This document shows positions 1 to 9,159 of a DNA stretch of 64,000 nt, one piece after another. Location: assembly GCF_009831415.1 (NCBI RefSeq), contig NZ_CP043727.1, positions 2,666,001 to 2,730,000 on the forward strand, given 5' to 3'. Both the position numbers and the translations under genes were made by a program. The stretch comes from Yersinia canariae (lineage in GTDB: Bacteria; Pseudomonadota; Gammaproteobacteria; Enterobacterales; Enterobacteriaceae). The notes beneath the pieces are model-generated. The model ran no database searches and was not told the DNA's origin. It saw only the letters and a program-made list of their open reading frames with translations. The stretch's first letter is position 1. The number at the start of each line of letters is the position of its first letter.

Positions 1-757
1 GATTTTCACGCGCTTTGCGTGATAATTCGTTTTCCGGCACCGTCAGGGCCGAGACTCTTATCGCCTGAATTTTCCCCGGTAGCCCAAGTAGTGACTGCAC
101 CGCCGCCAGCGGTAACACCAGCCGACCTTCCTCTTCACCACCACTGCTTAGCACGCCACTTATCTTCACTTTCAACGGGCCAGAAGCACCGCTAAGGCTC
201 AGTTCATCACCAACTTTCCAGCCTGTTTGTTGGGCTAATTGCTTGCCTAATAAGGCCTCTACCTCAGTGGCGCCTGGTTTGACAGGCTCTTGTGGCCAAC
301 TACCATTGACCTGCCAATAAGGGCTAATGATTTGCTGCCCCGTGTGATAATCCTCTTCATCCGGCACATCGACGGGCTGATTAAAATAAGTCCCTAATAG
401 TGGGATATTCTGGCCATTGACCTCAGTTTCACCACTCAGTAACGGGGCAAAACCCACAATATTATTACGCCAGAAAATGTCTTTAATATTGGGTAACTCA
501 GCTTGATCCAGAAAATCCTGCCCCGTTAGCGGATTACTCTTCTCACCAAACAGTGATGGCAATACCACCTGACCTGCTGGCTCAATCAGGATATTTGCGC
601 CATAGGACTTCAACTCACGTGACATTTTATCGCCAATATCTATAGAGACCGCTAACAGTGAAGAAATGAGCCCTGCGGCCAAAAACACCGTAAATACGGC
701 CAGCGACTTACGCCGGACATTTCTAAACCAAGACTGCTTGAGCATACGCCACAGCAT
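1..757 (-). CDS. fetB: FtsX/MacB-type ABC transporter permease, partial
   Basis: This is the N-terminal part of a permease; the gene runs off the left edge of the window. The visible 252 residues start with an Arg/Lys-rich cytoplasmic stretch, then one membrane helix (about residues 18-40), then a large periplasmic domain, which is the FtsX/MacB layout. The start ATG at 757 lies just past the stop of the DUF2318 gene at 760, so the two are probably translationally coupled. In the FetMP loci of enterobacteria and the p19 locus of Campylobacter, two such permeases and an ATPase follow the P19, FTR1 and DUF2318 genes. The iron-related role is therefore inferred from context; the symbol follows the published E. 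coli fetMP-fetABCDEF naming. Confidence 0.8.
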   Translation of the reverse strand, partial: MLWRMLKQSWFRNVRRKSLAVFTVFLAAGLISSLLAVSIDIGDKMSRELKSYGANILIEPAGQVVLPSLFGEKSNPLTGQDFLDQAELPNIKDIFWRNNIVGFAPLLSGETEVNGQNIPLLGTYFNQPVDVPDEEDYHTGQQIISPYWQVNGSWPQEPVKPGATEVEALLGKQLAQQTGWKVGDELSLSGASGPLKVKISGVLSSGGEEEGRLVLPLAAVQSLLGLPGKIQAIRVSALTVPENELSRKAREN

Positions 758-759
758 AA

Positions 760-2163
760 TTACGGGTTCTCCTGCGAATCACTGTCTTCAGCACTGATAA
801 CCGGGGTGACAAATTGCTCTGGATGTTCGCGGAAGCGGTTGTAATTCACCTCGGATGAGAAGAAATAGGTTTTATCTCCATAGCTATATTTGTACTCGGC
901 CTTTTGGTTAGTCAGGTGAGTTTTATCAACGGGATCAATTACATCCAAGGTCACCATTGTCGTGAAATAGTTCACACCCGCCTCAAGCGAAGCTTTCGGG
1001 ATAACCAACTCTTTATCATCACTTTTCCAATCTTCCAGCGGGATCGGATTACATCCCCCCGCTTTGCCGATTGAGGGAATGAAAATATGCACTGCGCAGG
1101 CAACACAAATAACTTGATTACCTTCCATCACATAGCCCTGATCGCCACATAATAAACAGGCGTCAAAGACCACGCTAAGGCGCAAACGGTCTGGATAGCG
1201 ATTGATGATAAAGAAACGAACGGCTTTACCATCATCAGCAACCCAGACGAATCGGTGCAATTTACCATCCCGAACTTGTTCGACAGGAATATGAACTAAA
1301 CCATCTGCAGCTAGCGTGACGGGTAAAGCTTGAGATAATTGAGGGGGTTGAGAGGCAACTTTATCCCAGTAAAGTTGGGCACCGGCGACCACTACCCATG
1401 CCAGCAAGGAGAAAATGAAGATTCTGCGCACGTTACGGTAATCCGCTAATGCTTTGCGGTGAGCTATAGGTTCCGAATTTTCACGCACCACTTTACCGGC
1501 ATGGCGCAGCGGAATTAAATAACACAGTGTCGTTACCGCCAATAGCAGTGCGCAGAGGTAATTCAACCAGGCATGCCCATTGGTGACTAATGCAACATAA
1601 CTAAGTAAGGATTTAGTTAACGGTAAGACCTGCAACTTCATTAATAATAGAATGGCATCGCCGCTAAGCGGCAAAATTAATAATAATGTTAACAGCACTA
1701 ACAGTGGCCAGCGGCCATGCGATAACTGCTTAACCATCATCAACAGCAATACCGCACAGAAAACGACCCAAGTGAATGCCACCACAACGGCCGCCAGATT
1801 GAGTAGCAAATCCGTGTTGATAACATGGGTATTAGTAAAAGCGCCCAGATTTGGGTTATTCCCCCAATTAAATGCGGCCCCCAATACCAACAAGACCTGC
1901 CAGCAATAACCTAATGAACGGCGAGGGGATAATTGACTTAATAAAAATACTAACAACCCGAGGAGTTGAATGCCTACCAGAACTAACTGCAATTGCTGCG
2001 ATTTGGGGTAATAGGCTCCGGCCCACATCCCCATAACAACCATGAGTATTGTTATCCATACGAGCCTATTTAGTGCAGGCGCGGGCCTGGCTGCCCAACT
2101 TAACCCCAGTAACAACGCCACAGGTAAAAAAGCTTGTAATACGGAGACAAAAAAGTAACTCAT
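760..2163 (-). CDS. fetA: DUF2318 multi-TM iron-uptake protein
   Basis: This is a membrane protein of about 467 residues. Roughly nine hydrophobic helices fill the first 265 residues, and a soluble C-terminal half holds the Cys-rich DUF2318 region with CLLCGDQG and VICVACAVHIF motifs, which look like metal or haem/Fe-S ligand pairs. A C-terminal YHS-like stretch (YFFSSEVNYNRFREHPEQF) ends it. ATG 2163 has AAGG 8 bases upstream; a GTG two codons earlier is an alternative. It sits between fetP and the permease gene, as in other P19/FTR1 loci, where it is thought to take part in reductive periplasmic iron import. A terminator and an ERIC repeat separate it from fetP, so it may have its own promoter. 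Confidence 0.85.
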   Translation of the reverse strand: MSYFFVSVLQAFLPVALLLGLSWAARPAPALNRLVWITILMVVMGMWAGAYYPKSQQLQLVLVGIQLLGLLVFLLSQLSPRRSLGYCWQVLLVLGAAFNWGNNPNLGAFTNTHVINTDLLLNLAAVVVAFTWVVFCAVLLLMMVKQLSHGRWPLLVLLTLLLILPLSGDAILLLMKLQVLPLTKSLLSYVALVTNGHAWLNYLCALLLAVTTLCYLIPLRHAGKVVRENSEPIAHRKALADYRNVRRIFIFSLLAWVVVAGAQLYWDKVASQPPQLSQALPVTLAADGLVHIPVEQVRDGKLHRFVWVADDGKAVRFFIINRYPDRLRLSVVFDACLLCGDQGYVMEGNQVICVACAVHIFIPSIGKAGGCNPIPLEDWKSDDKELVIPKASLEAGVNYFTTMVTLDVIDPVDKTHLTNQKAEYKYSYGDKTYFFSSEVNYNRFREHPEQFVTPVISAEDSDSQENP

Positions 2164-2214
2164 TAGCACACCTTGGAGGAATCACAACACCTGCCAGTTA
2201 TCACTGCTCAACTT

Positions 2215-2412
2215 TATACCCGTCATACTTCAAGCTGCATGTACATTGGCTGCCTTCGTTCATCCCTGAAACTTACTTGTGTAAGCTTCTGCGGATTAAT
2301 GAGCCTCAAAGAAACTCATCCTGCGGGCGAGCATGAATGCTGTACAAACCGGTCTTCGGCCGATTTGTCACTTAAGTTGCCGCCTTCCTGTACGCCAATA
2401 ATTTAGGGCGTA
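2215..2412. repeat. ERIC-type repeat with internal extra sequence
   Basis: The left end (TATACCCGTCATACTTCAAG) and the right end (GCCGCCTTCCTG followed by TTTAGGGCGTA) match the two ends of the 127-bp enterobacterial repetitive intergenic consensus. The central ACTTACTTGTGTAAGCTTC stem is also recognisable. The copy is about 198 bp, so roughly 70 bp of extra sequence lies between the central stem and the right arm. It occupies the fetP-fetA gap. Confidence 0.75.
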
Positions 2413-2453
2413 GGAAACTGATAACACCGACTCACTGACTATTTAGCATGAAG

Positions 2454-2485
2454 AAAAACCGCGATAACTGCTGCTGCCATCGCGG
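2454..2485 (-). terminator. Rho-independent terminator after fetP
   Basis: On the minus strand a CCGCGAT / ATCGCGG stem with a 13-base loop is followed by TTTTTC. It begins ten bases after the fetP stop and would end a fetMP transcript before fetA. Confidence 0.7.
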
Positions 2486-2494
2486 CTGTTGTTA

Positions 2495-3022
2495 TCAATT
2501 CAGGCCGGTATATTTAAAGTCGTAGCTCACATCAAAGGGTTTCCACCAGCGACCAACACCAGTTTCGCTGTCGGTATGGCGATGCAAACCCGCTTTGGAT
2601 GGCTCACTGATATGATAAGTAACTTTGTAGTTGCCTACGCCCATCATTTTGATGTTAGCGCCATAATGTGGGCCATCACTGGCAACCATTGGCATGAATG
2701 TGCCTTCTTGCTTAGCGCCAGTGTCTGTATTCACCAAGGTATATGCAATAGTCAGGTATGGCATCCATTCGCCAGCACCAAAACCATTTTTATTGCCTTC
2801 GGTCGCATGAATATCAGCTTCCAGATGGATATCCGCTTTCGCTGCTGGCAGCCCCATGCCACGAGGTTCCATATCAATCGGTTGTAAGTAAACTGCGGCT
2901 ATTTCCATATCATTAATTTTGATAGGTTCGCCCGCTGGGTACTCTTTAAAGGCAAAGGCAGCAGGTGCTGCAAAAATGCTGGCAATGATGCTGCTGGCAA
3001 TAATCGTTTTCTTCATAGTCAT
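2495..3022 (-). CDS. fetP: Periplasmic P19 iron-binding protein
   Basis: The product has 175 residues with a signal peptide (MTMKKTIIASSIIASIFAA then AFA cleavage). The mature part has the P19/Tpd fold signature: GEPIKINDMEIAAVYLQP, Met- and His-containing metal ligands (MEPRGMGLP, HLEADIHA), WMPYL, and a C-terminal HRHTDSETGVGRWWKPF. In E. coli F11 and Campylobacter this dimeric periplasmic protein binds Cu and Fe and works with the FTR1-type permease under iron limitation. ATG 3022 has GAGG about nine bases upstream. It follows fetM by 114 bases in the same transcript direction. Confidence 0.93.
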   Translation of the reverse strand: MTMKKTIIASSIIASIFAAPAAFAFKEYPAGEPIKINDMEIAAVYLQPIDMEPRGMGLPAAKADIHLEADIHATEGNKNGFGAGEWMPYLTIAYTLVNTDTGAKQEGTFMPMVASDGPHYGANIKMMGVGNYKVTYHISEPSKAGLHRHTDSETGVGRWWKPFDVSYDFKYTGLN

Positions 3023-3136
3023 GTAGCACACCCTCAGGTATCAAATGATAAGTACATTTCGTTATTCACACCGGCATTATGCCGGGCCACTAAACTGAGA
3101 TATTACGAAGCCGAAATATTGTTACTCTGAATATTA

Positions 3137-5071
3137 TTACTCTGAAATAGTACGACCGCGCCGTTGCATTACCCACAAAGCAACCAGTGCAGCAATCAGC
3201 AATATCCCTTGAGGAATCAATGTTTCCAGATATGGGTAAATTCCCAACCAACTGATTTCGGGCACACCCGGCAACAGTGTTGGCTCAAACAATTTGCCTT
3301 CGATTAACTCAAGAACACTCTTCCCGGCAAATACAAATGCCATCAGATACATAAAGCCACCGGTAAACATAAAGAACGGTTTGAGCGGTAACTTGACGAC
3401 GGTAAAGCGCATGACCAAATAAGCCACCAGCAAGATGACACAACCCACGCCAAACCCGGCCAAAATCGACAAGTGACCACTGGTAGTGCTGGCATCGCCC
3501 ATCAGGGCCAAATAGAACAGGACGGTCTCAGCCCCTTCGCGGTAAACCGCAAGGAAACTGGTCAGCCATAGCCCTATCATTGAACCGCTACTAAGTGACT
3601 TAGAGAACTTCCCTTCCAGATAAGCTTTCCATTGGCGTGCTTCCGTTTTGGATAGCAACCAATAGCTCATGGAGAACAACATCACCACCGCGATCATCAT
3701 GGTGAAACCTTCCAGTAATTCACGGCTTTGCCCTGAATTTGCAAATAGCCACTGGAAGACAAAGGCAGTTAACACACTGGCGATTAAGGCGACGACGACA
3801 GATTGACGAATCAATGGCAATTTGTCTTGATGATTATTCTTGACCAGATATGCAACAATCGCAGCCACAATTAGCAATGCTTCCAGGCCTTCACGGACAA
3901 TAATAAGCAAGCTGTAGATGAACAAACTCCAATCCGTTTCATCCCCACCCCCGAGCATCTCAACCGCACTGGACAGATCTTTTTGCAACGCCGCGGCTTC
4001 TGCTTGTAACTGTTCAATCGGCTGGCCCGCTTTCATCAAACTGACCAATCGCGTGAAATGACCTTCTAATGTTGATTTAAACGCTGCATCCCGCGAGCCA
4101 ACTTTGTTCTCCATACCGCTGGCTTCGAATAAATCAAAATAGGTATCCTGCACAGCCATCATTGCTGGTGTCGTTTGCCCTTTCTGGTACTGACCGATGG
4201 CATCGGTCATTGCCTGATTTATCTTGCCGCTAACAGCAGCCCAATCAGCATTTGCTTGACCATCGGGATCGGTGGTTGATACAGAAGTTTGCCCTGCGGC
4301 AGATTGGCCGGCGGTAACTTGTTGCTGTTCGCGAGTCGTCGGCAAACCCGGTAGTGTATCTTCAATGGTTTGAAGTAGCCCGGTGACACGATAGGCAACT
4401 TCAGTTATTTGATCAGGTTTGCGGGTTAAATCGATGAGGGCAGTAAATTGCTGATTAATCGCAGCGGCTTGTTGTGCGGAACGATTCCCACGCACCGACA
4501 TCTCCATCTCAGAGTTTTTAAACCCCTGATAATGCGCCTGTTGCACACTTTGGCTGGCGGCCTCAAATTTGCCATTCTGATATTCACTGATAGCCTGCGC
4601 CAATAGGTCATCAATGATTTTGAAACTCTGCTGCCAATAGACCGCAATGTCATTATTTTCATAGGCTGCATGTTGCTGTTCGGCGGTGAGTTTATGGCCA
4701 CCCGTCAATACCGGCAGCACCGCGGTCAGCTCGCCTTTAAGCCAGTTAATTTTGTTATCAACTTCAGCTTGTGGCTTCCCCTCACCTATCATGCGCCGGA
4801 TTTCGCCAAAGGCCGCTTCCATTTGATAACTTTTCTGAGCCGAAATATTGATACGAATCGGCCCTTCGAGATTTTCAAAAACTTCAAAATATGCCATTTG
4901 TACCGTGGTACGGGCTTCGTCATTATTATGCTGTTGGTACAACTGAGAGGTTTTGTCGAGACGGGATTGGATATCATTGACCCACTGCTGGTAATCTGGG
5001 CTTGCCCAGGCCAACGCACTGGATAGCAACCAACAGCAGCCAAGCAAGATAAATTTGTGCCAAATTCGCAT
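3137..5071 (-). CDS. fetM: FTR1-family iron permease with periplasmic N-terminal domain
   Basis: The product has 644 residues. A signal peptide (cleavage near ALAWA) precedes a periplasmic helical domain of about 350 residues with two imperfect internal repeats, then a seven-helix FTR1 permease. Both iron-translocation REXXE motifs are present: REGLE near residue 392 and REGAE near 510. It is longer than yeast Ftr1 because of the periplasmic extension, which is typical of bacterial FetM/EfeU-like proteins paired with P19. The Fur-box-like site 23 bases upstream of the start suggests iron repression. Confidence 0.93.
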   Translation of the reverse strand: MRIWHKFILLGCCWLLSSALAWASPDYQQWVNDIQSRLDKTSQLYQQHNNDEARTTVQMAYFEVFENLEGPIRINISAQKSYQMEAAFGEIRRMIGEGKPQAEVDNKINWLKGELTAVLPVLTGGHKLTAEQQHAAYENNDIAVYWQQSFKIIDDLLAQAISEYQNGKFEAASQSVQQAHYQGFKNSEMEMSVRGNRSAQQAAAINQQFTALIDLTRKPDQITEVAYRVTGLLQTIEDTLPGLPTTREQQQVTAGQSAAGQTSVSTTDPDGQANADWAAVSGKINQAMTDAIGQYQKGQTTPAMMAVQDTYFDLFEASGMENKVGSRDAAFKSTLEGHFTRLVSLMKAGQPIEQLQAEAAALQKDLSSAVEMLGGGDETDWSLFIYSLLIIVREGLEALLIVAAIVAYLVKNNHQDKLPLIRQSVVVALIASVLTAFVFQWLFANSGQSRELLEGFTMMIAVVMLFSMSYWLLSKTEARQWKAYLEGKFSKSLSSGSMIGLWLTSFLAVYREGAETVLFYLALMGDASTTSGHLSILAGFGVGCVILLVAYLVMRFTVVKLPLKPFFMFTGGFMYLMAFVFAGKSVLELIEGKLFEPTLLPGVPEISWLGIYPYLETLIPQGILLIAALVALWVMQRRGRTISE

Positions 5072-5093
5072 AATAAGTAACGCACATGAAGTT

Positions 5094-5112
5094 GATAATG
5101 AGATTCATTGAC
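5094..5112 (-). promoter_or_regulatory. Fur-box-like site upstream of fetM
   Basis: GATAATGAGATTCATTGAC matches the 19-bp Fur consensus at 15 positions by my count. It lies 23-41 bases upstream of the fetM start, where a repressor would cover the promoter or early leader. The call rests on sequence match and known Fur control of such loci. Confidence 0.75.
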
Positions 5113-5244
5113 ATTAACACTAAACAAGAGAAATGTGTCTTGATCCTCATCAAAAAATATTTAGTCTTTTGAATTATTGTTTAAAAATGCGGAGCATCCC
5201 GCAATATCAGTACGAATGACGGCCACAGATAAGGCGATTTAATA

Positions 5245-5763
5245 ATGAAAAACACTCAAGCGGAATATGAAAATCTTCGTGCCACGGTCGGTGATAATGG
5301 TTTAATAACACTGATATCGATTGGCCATGAATCGACAACAGTCGTTGCTGACAACGCTGATAAAAAGTTTACTGAACAGCAACTTACCGTTGGCTCGAAT
5401 AATATTGCTTTGCGCTATTTTAAACATACCCCTCCCACAGCTGATGAGATGGAAAATACCATCATGGCGGTTGAAGATGAAGTCATCCGAATCAGCCCGG
5501 CCGTGAATAAAACCTCACAATTGATTACTACCGATGGCGATATTGCTGAGCTGGCACAACTTGCGGGTTTGCCCATGCAAGCAGAAATACGGATGTCACT
5601 CGAATCTGTTGAGCGGATGTTTGACAGGTTGGCGGCAGTCATAATGGGAAGGCCAGCAGCATCTGAAGGGATTCCCGAAAACAATGATTTTGCTGCACGT
5701 TTGCTGATTTTACGCGAATTTATGCACCATTTGCAGTTTTCTTCGATCATCGTGCGAGTATAG
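5245..5763 (+). CDS. Conserved hypothetical protein, 172 aa
   Basis: The ORF starts with ATG 5245, has no membrane segment or signal peptide, and is acidic (many Glu and Asp). It is divergent from fetM across a 173-base gap containing the Fur-like site, so both promoters may share control. I do not recognise a family. A central stretch (NTIMAVEDEVIRIS) and a helical C-terminus (AARLLILREFMHHLQF) are the only distinctive parts. A strong convergent terminator lies after the stop. Confidence 0.65.
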   Translation: MKNTQAEYENLRATVGDNGLITLISIGHESTTVVADNADKKFTEQQLTVGSNNIALRYFKHTPPTADEMENTIMAVEDEVIRISPAVNKTSQLITTDGDIAELAQLAGLPMQAEIRMSLESVERMFDRLAAVIMGRPAASEGIPENNDFAARLLILREFMHHLQFSSIIVRV

Positions 5764-5891
5764 ACTCAATACGTTGCCCAAGCGCCTTAACGGATAAATG
5801 ACCTTGGATCTCGGGCTTGCACAAAAACACTGACGATGTAGCCGCAGAATAATAAGGCAGTTAATTAATATGTTGAATAGGTAAATAAAAA

Positions 5892-5936
5892 ACTGACAGT
5901 GGCTGTATTAGCAACACACTGTCAGTCTATTTTTAC
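5892..5936. terminator. Bidirectional terminator between convergent genes
   Basis: A perfect ACTGACAGTG / CACTGTCAGT stem with a 15-base loop is followed by CTATTTTTA on the plus strand and preceded by an A-run that gives T's on the minus strand. It separates the 172-aa gene from the convergent MFS gene. Confidence 0.8.
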
Positions 5937-5963
5937 TGCCGGTTATTCCATCTAATCAGCGAG

Positions 5964-7604
5964 TTATTTACTGGTTTTTTTTACCAGATTATCCGCAGGC
6001 AATTCCCCTGGAAGATAATTAGGTAAACGACCCGCAGGGAAGATAGCTAGCAGTGATAATAACGCCATAATCAATAAGCCGAATTTCAGTGAGCGAAGAC
6101 GAGCTTCCTCATTGACTCGCACAGCTTCAGCAACCTGTTCAGGTGTCGCCGTGGTTTGCGCCAACACTCCTTGCAGGCGGTCATTGCTCACGAAGTTGAT
6201 ACTGTCCATATTCACTTGCGCCTGAATTTCGGGCGTCAAGATCGGGGTTTCAGCCACACCGCGCATGACGTTGGCGCTGAGTAAACCAACCAGCAAAGCA
6301 CCCGCAACGGCAGTACCAATGGCGTTCGCCAGGTTGTTAGTCGTGCCACGCAATGAGCCGACATCCCCGGCCAACTCTTTCGGTGAGGCGCTGACCAATA
6401 CGTTGAACAGTAAAGTCACCAAAGCCCCCTGAGCAAGGCCAAATACCACCAGACCAAACAGTACCGCGAACTCACTCCAGTTATTGCGCACGACAAAAGC
6501 CAGCCACAACAATGCAATAGTGCAAGTGATGAAACCATAACGACCAATCTTACGCGGTGTCAGTTTTTTGTAGAAACGGACAATCAGCATTGCTGAGAAG
6601 AATACCGACAAGTTAAATGGCATCATGGCAATTGCCGTCGCCATCGGCGTACTGCCCTGCACTATCTGGATATACAACGGAACCGAGAAGTTCAACATAG
6701 CTTCCAGCGCGACCACCGCAAACATGGCAAATACCGCGGCTTTCTCAGTGGGTGAGCTAAGGACTTCTAATGCCAACAACGGGGTTTTACCTTGTTCTTG
6801 ACGACGGCGAGTCCAAACCACAAATGCTTGCCCGAGCACAATACCCAAGACAATCATAAAGGGCGCAGGAGAAAAGCCCAGTAGACTAAATGGCGCACCT
6901 TCACGAACCAGACCGAAGCCCCAGCGGTTGAGGTTATTAAAGCCAAACGACAACAAAATAATCGCCGATGCAGCCAGAACCACACCAAATACATCAATGC
7001 CCACTTCCGGGCGGCCCTGGTCGGATTTCAGACGGAAACTCAATACAAAGATGATTGCGGATAACACAATCAATATCCCGAACGCCGGACGCCAGCCAAT
7101 GTAAGTTCCCAGTACACCACCAATCATGAATGCCGCCACACCGGCACCAGCACGAGCAGAACCTAACGCCCCCAGCGCCGTGGCCTGTTGTGTACCCCGA
7201 TAGTTTTCAGCAATCAATGCGACTAATGCGGGCACCAAGGCGGCACCGGCCAGGCCACTTAATGCCTGCGCGCTGATCATGACTGTAACATTCGGGCTGA
7301 ATGTCATCATTACCTGCGCGATACCGAACAACAGAACAGTACTGCGAAATACCACCAATGGCCCGAAGCGCTGGTTGAGTTTGGCACCCAACATAACGAA
7401 ACCGGCAACTGACAGTGAATACATGACGATCGCAGTTGCAATCGTGGTCGGTGGCACATTAAAACTTTTCACCATCCCACCCAATGCAACTGGCAGGGAG
7501 GCAACGTTAAATGACATCAGAATCTGGGCCAGCGCGATAGTTATCATCGGCACCCATGACTCTTTAATTTCCGCGCCCGCGCGGTGAGCTGATTGATTCG
7601 CCAT
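5964..7604 (-). CDS. MFS transporter, 14-TM drug/H+ antiporter type
   Basis: This is a 546-residue membrane protein with about 14 hydrophobic helices. After helix two it has the MFS motif GAKLNQRFG, and near helices five and six GSARAGAGVAAFMIGGVLG, resembling motif C of exporters. The length and helix count fit the DHA2 family. ATG 7604 has AAGGA ten bases upstream; a longer form from 7631 lacks such a site. It lies 109 bases after glsA in the same direction, so the two may be co-transcribed. The substrate is unknown; a link to glutamate or glutamine is only inference from the neighbour. Confidence 0.85.
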   Translation of the reverse strand: MANQSAHRAGAEIKESWVPMITIALAQILMSFNVASLPVALGGMVKSFNVPPTTIATAIVMYSLSVAGFVMLGAKLNQRFGPLVVFRSTVLLFGIAQVMMTFSPNVTVMISAQALSGLAGAALVPALVALIAENYRGTQQATALGALGSARAGAGVAAFMIGGVLGTYIGWRPAFGILIVLSAIIFVLSFRLKSDQGRPEVGIDVFGVVLAASAIILLSFGFNNLNRWGFGLVREGAPFSLLGFSPAPFMIVLGIVLGQAFVVWTRRRQEQGKTPLLALEVLSSPTEKAAVFAMFAVVALEAMLNFSVPLYIQIVQGSTPMATAIAMMPFNLSVFFSAMLIVRFYKKLTPRKIGRYGFITCTIALLWLAFVVRNNWSEFAVLFGLVVFGLAQGALVTLLFNVLVSASPKELAGDVGSLRGTTNNLANAIGTAVAGALLVGLLSANVMRGVAETPILTPEIQAQVNMDSINFVSNDRLQGVLAQTTATPEQVAEAVRVNEEARLRSLKFGLLIMALLSLLAIFPAGRLPNYLPGELPADNLVKKTSK

Positions 7605-7713
7605 AAATTTTTCTATCCTTTTGAAAAACAATATTGTTTTAAACTCAATCCGGTGTCACAACACACTTTGTTGCTCAATAACCGGTTTTTGAGCTTTACC
7701 TGACTCTCATGGC

Positions 7714-8721
7714 TCAACTCTTTTCGGTGTAAGGCTCAGAAACAAACATGTCCATCCCAAGACTACGTGATAAGAACCGGGCAGCCAGTTGCCCTTTGAC
7801 ACTGTTACCTGCGCTATCCAACAATGGTGCGAAAGTCCCCAACCCCCCTTTTCCTGGTGACACTGTCACAATACCGCCACCAATACCGCTTTTCCCAGGA
7901 AGACCAATGTCATAAAGCCAGTCCCCAGAGGTTTCGTACAATCCTGCGGTTACCATTACCGCTAACGCGTAATGACAAACATCATTGTCGACAACCCGCT
8001 CGCGCGTCAGTGGATTAACGCCACCGTCAGCTAATGTCGCGCCCATCACGGCTAAATCTCGGGCACTGACATTCAACGAACATTGGCGCGTATATAAATC
8101 GGTAGCAATGAGAGGGTCACATCCCAGGCGGCCATAGCCTTCCAACACATTGGCAATGCCACGGTTGCGGAAATTTGTTTCACATGCAGATTGATACACT
8201 TCTTCATTCAAAGTCAGTTCGCGCCCGGCAAAACGACACAAACCGTCATAAATTAATTTCCACTGCTCATCACTGCTCGCCCCCGGTACCAAGCTAGTTG
8301 TGGCAATAGCGCCAGAGTTCACCATCGGGTTAGTTCGCCCATCCGCAGCTCGCTCAATAGCAGTCACCGAGTTAAATGCCATTCCTGTGCTGTTCACACC
8401 CAGTTTTTCACGGGCAACTTTCGCGCCGATGGCCTGACAGACCAGAGCAAAAACAAAAGGTTTGGAGACACTCATGATGGTAAATTCATAATCCACATCG
8501 CCGGCTGAATGCACTTTGCCGTTAGTGCCGACCATGCAAACACCAAAGAGATTGGGAGGAATGCGTTCTAATGCAGGATAAACGGTAGAAACCACACCTT
8601 CGTTATCCGTACCAAACCGTTTGTGGGCTTCTTGCACCAATTTAACAACAGTATCAGGGTCCGGCAGATGGCCGGTGGATACGTAGTCGATAATTCCATT
8701 TTTGCTATCATCTGTAGGCAT
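7714..8721 (-). CDS. glsA: Glutaminase
   Basis: The 335-residue protein belongs to the serine-dependent beta-lactamase-like glutaminase family, which hydrolyses L-glutamine to glutamate and ammonia. The SxxK catalytic motif is S84-V-S-K87 (FTIMSVSKPF). Family motifs NPMVNSGAI, GRTNPM and GLPGKSGIGGG are intact, and the length is near the usual 310-330. In enteric bacteria such enzymes contribute to acid resistance through ammonia release. The neighbouring MFS gene could supply linked transport, which is not shown by the sequence. Confidence 0.93.
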   Translation of the reverse strand: MPTDDSKNGIIDYVSTGHLPDPDTVVKLVQEAHKRFGTDNEGVVSTVYPALERIPPNLFGVCMVGTNGKVHSAGDVDYEFTIMSVSKPFVFALVCQAIGAKVAREKLGVNSTGMAFNSVTAIERAADGRTNPMVNSGAIATTSLVPGASSDEQWKLIYDGLCRFAGRELTLNEEVYQSACETNFRNRGIANVLEGYGRLGCDPLIATDLYTRQCSLNVSARDLAVMGATLADGGVNPLTRERVVDNDVCHYALAVMVTAGLYETSGDWLYDIGLPGKSGIGGGIVTVSPGKGGLGTFAPLLDSAGNSVKGQLAARFLSRSLGMDMFVSEPYTEKS

Positions 8722-9159
8722 ATAGTTATCTCCCGTTTGCCTCTGTTTATATTTCTGTCTTTCTTCTGCCTCTGGGGCTTATTTTAAGTGCAGAAATTTT
8801 TATACGTTTTAATTTATATGAAATATTAATAATGATGAATCGCGTCTTTGATACTTGGCTTTATCAATTAATCATGAAATTCTTAGAGTAAGATATCCTA
8901 GGTTAAGAAAGCTGTATATCAGTTGTTTTAAATAACTTGATGATGTTTTCCCAAAGGAAAAACATCAAGACTGTTGCGATATCATGATAATAAAGACAAG
9001 AAGGGAGAGTTTATATGGATGGCACCGAATGACAAACAGCAGATAAGCATGTCCACTGGCATTAATTCGAAATAATAGGCGTTAATTATCGATAAAAAGT
9101 CCGTTAATAAATGTCATGCAATGTATTGCGACACTAAAAACTGGCCAACATATTAATAC
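8722..9159. other. 438-bp intergenic region with one hairpin
   Basis: The sequence is AT-rich and without a convincing ORF. One strong inverted repeat lies at 8942-8966 (GATGTTTTCC, AAA-containing loop, GGAAAAACATC); no T-run follows it, so it is not a clear terminator. The region should contain the glsA promoter and the 3' end of the otn transcript. Confidence 0.5.

Noticed and set aside
2489..2887. 132-codon plus-strand frame
   Set aside because: It is antisense to fetP, which has a signal peptide and family motifs.
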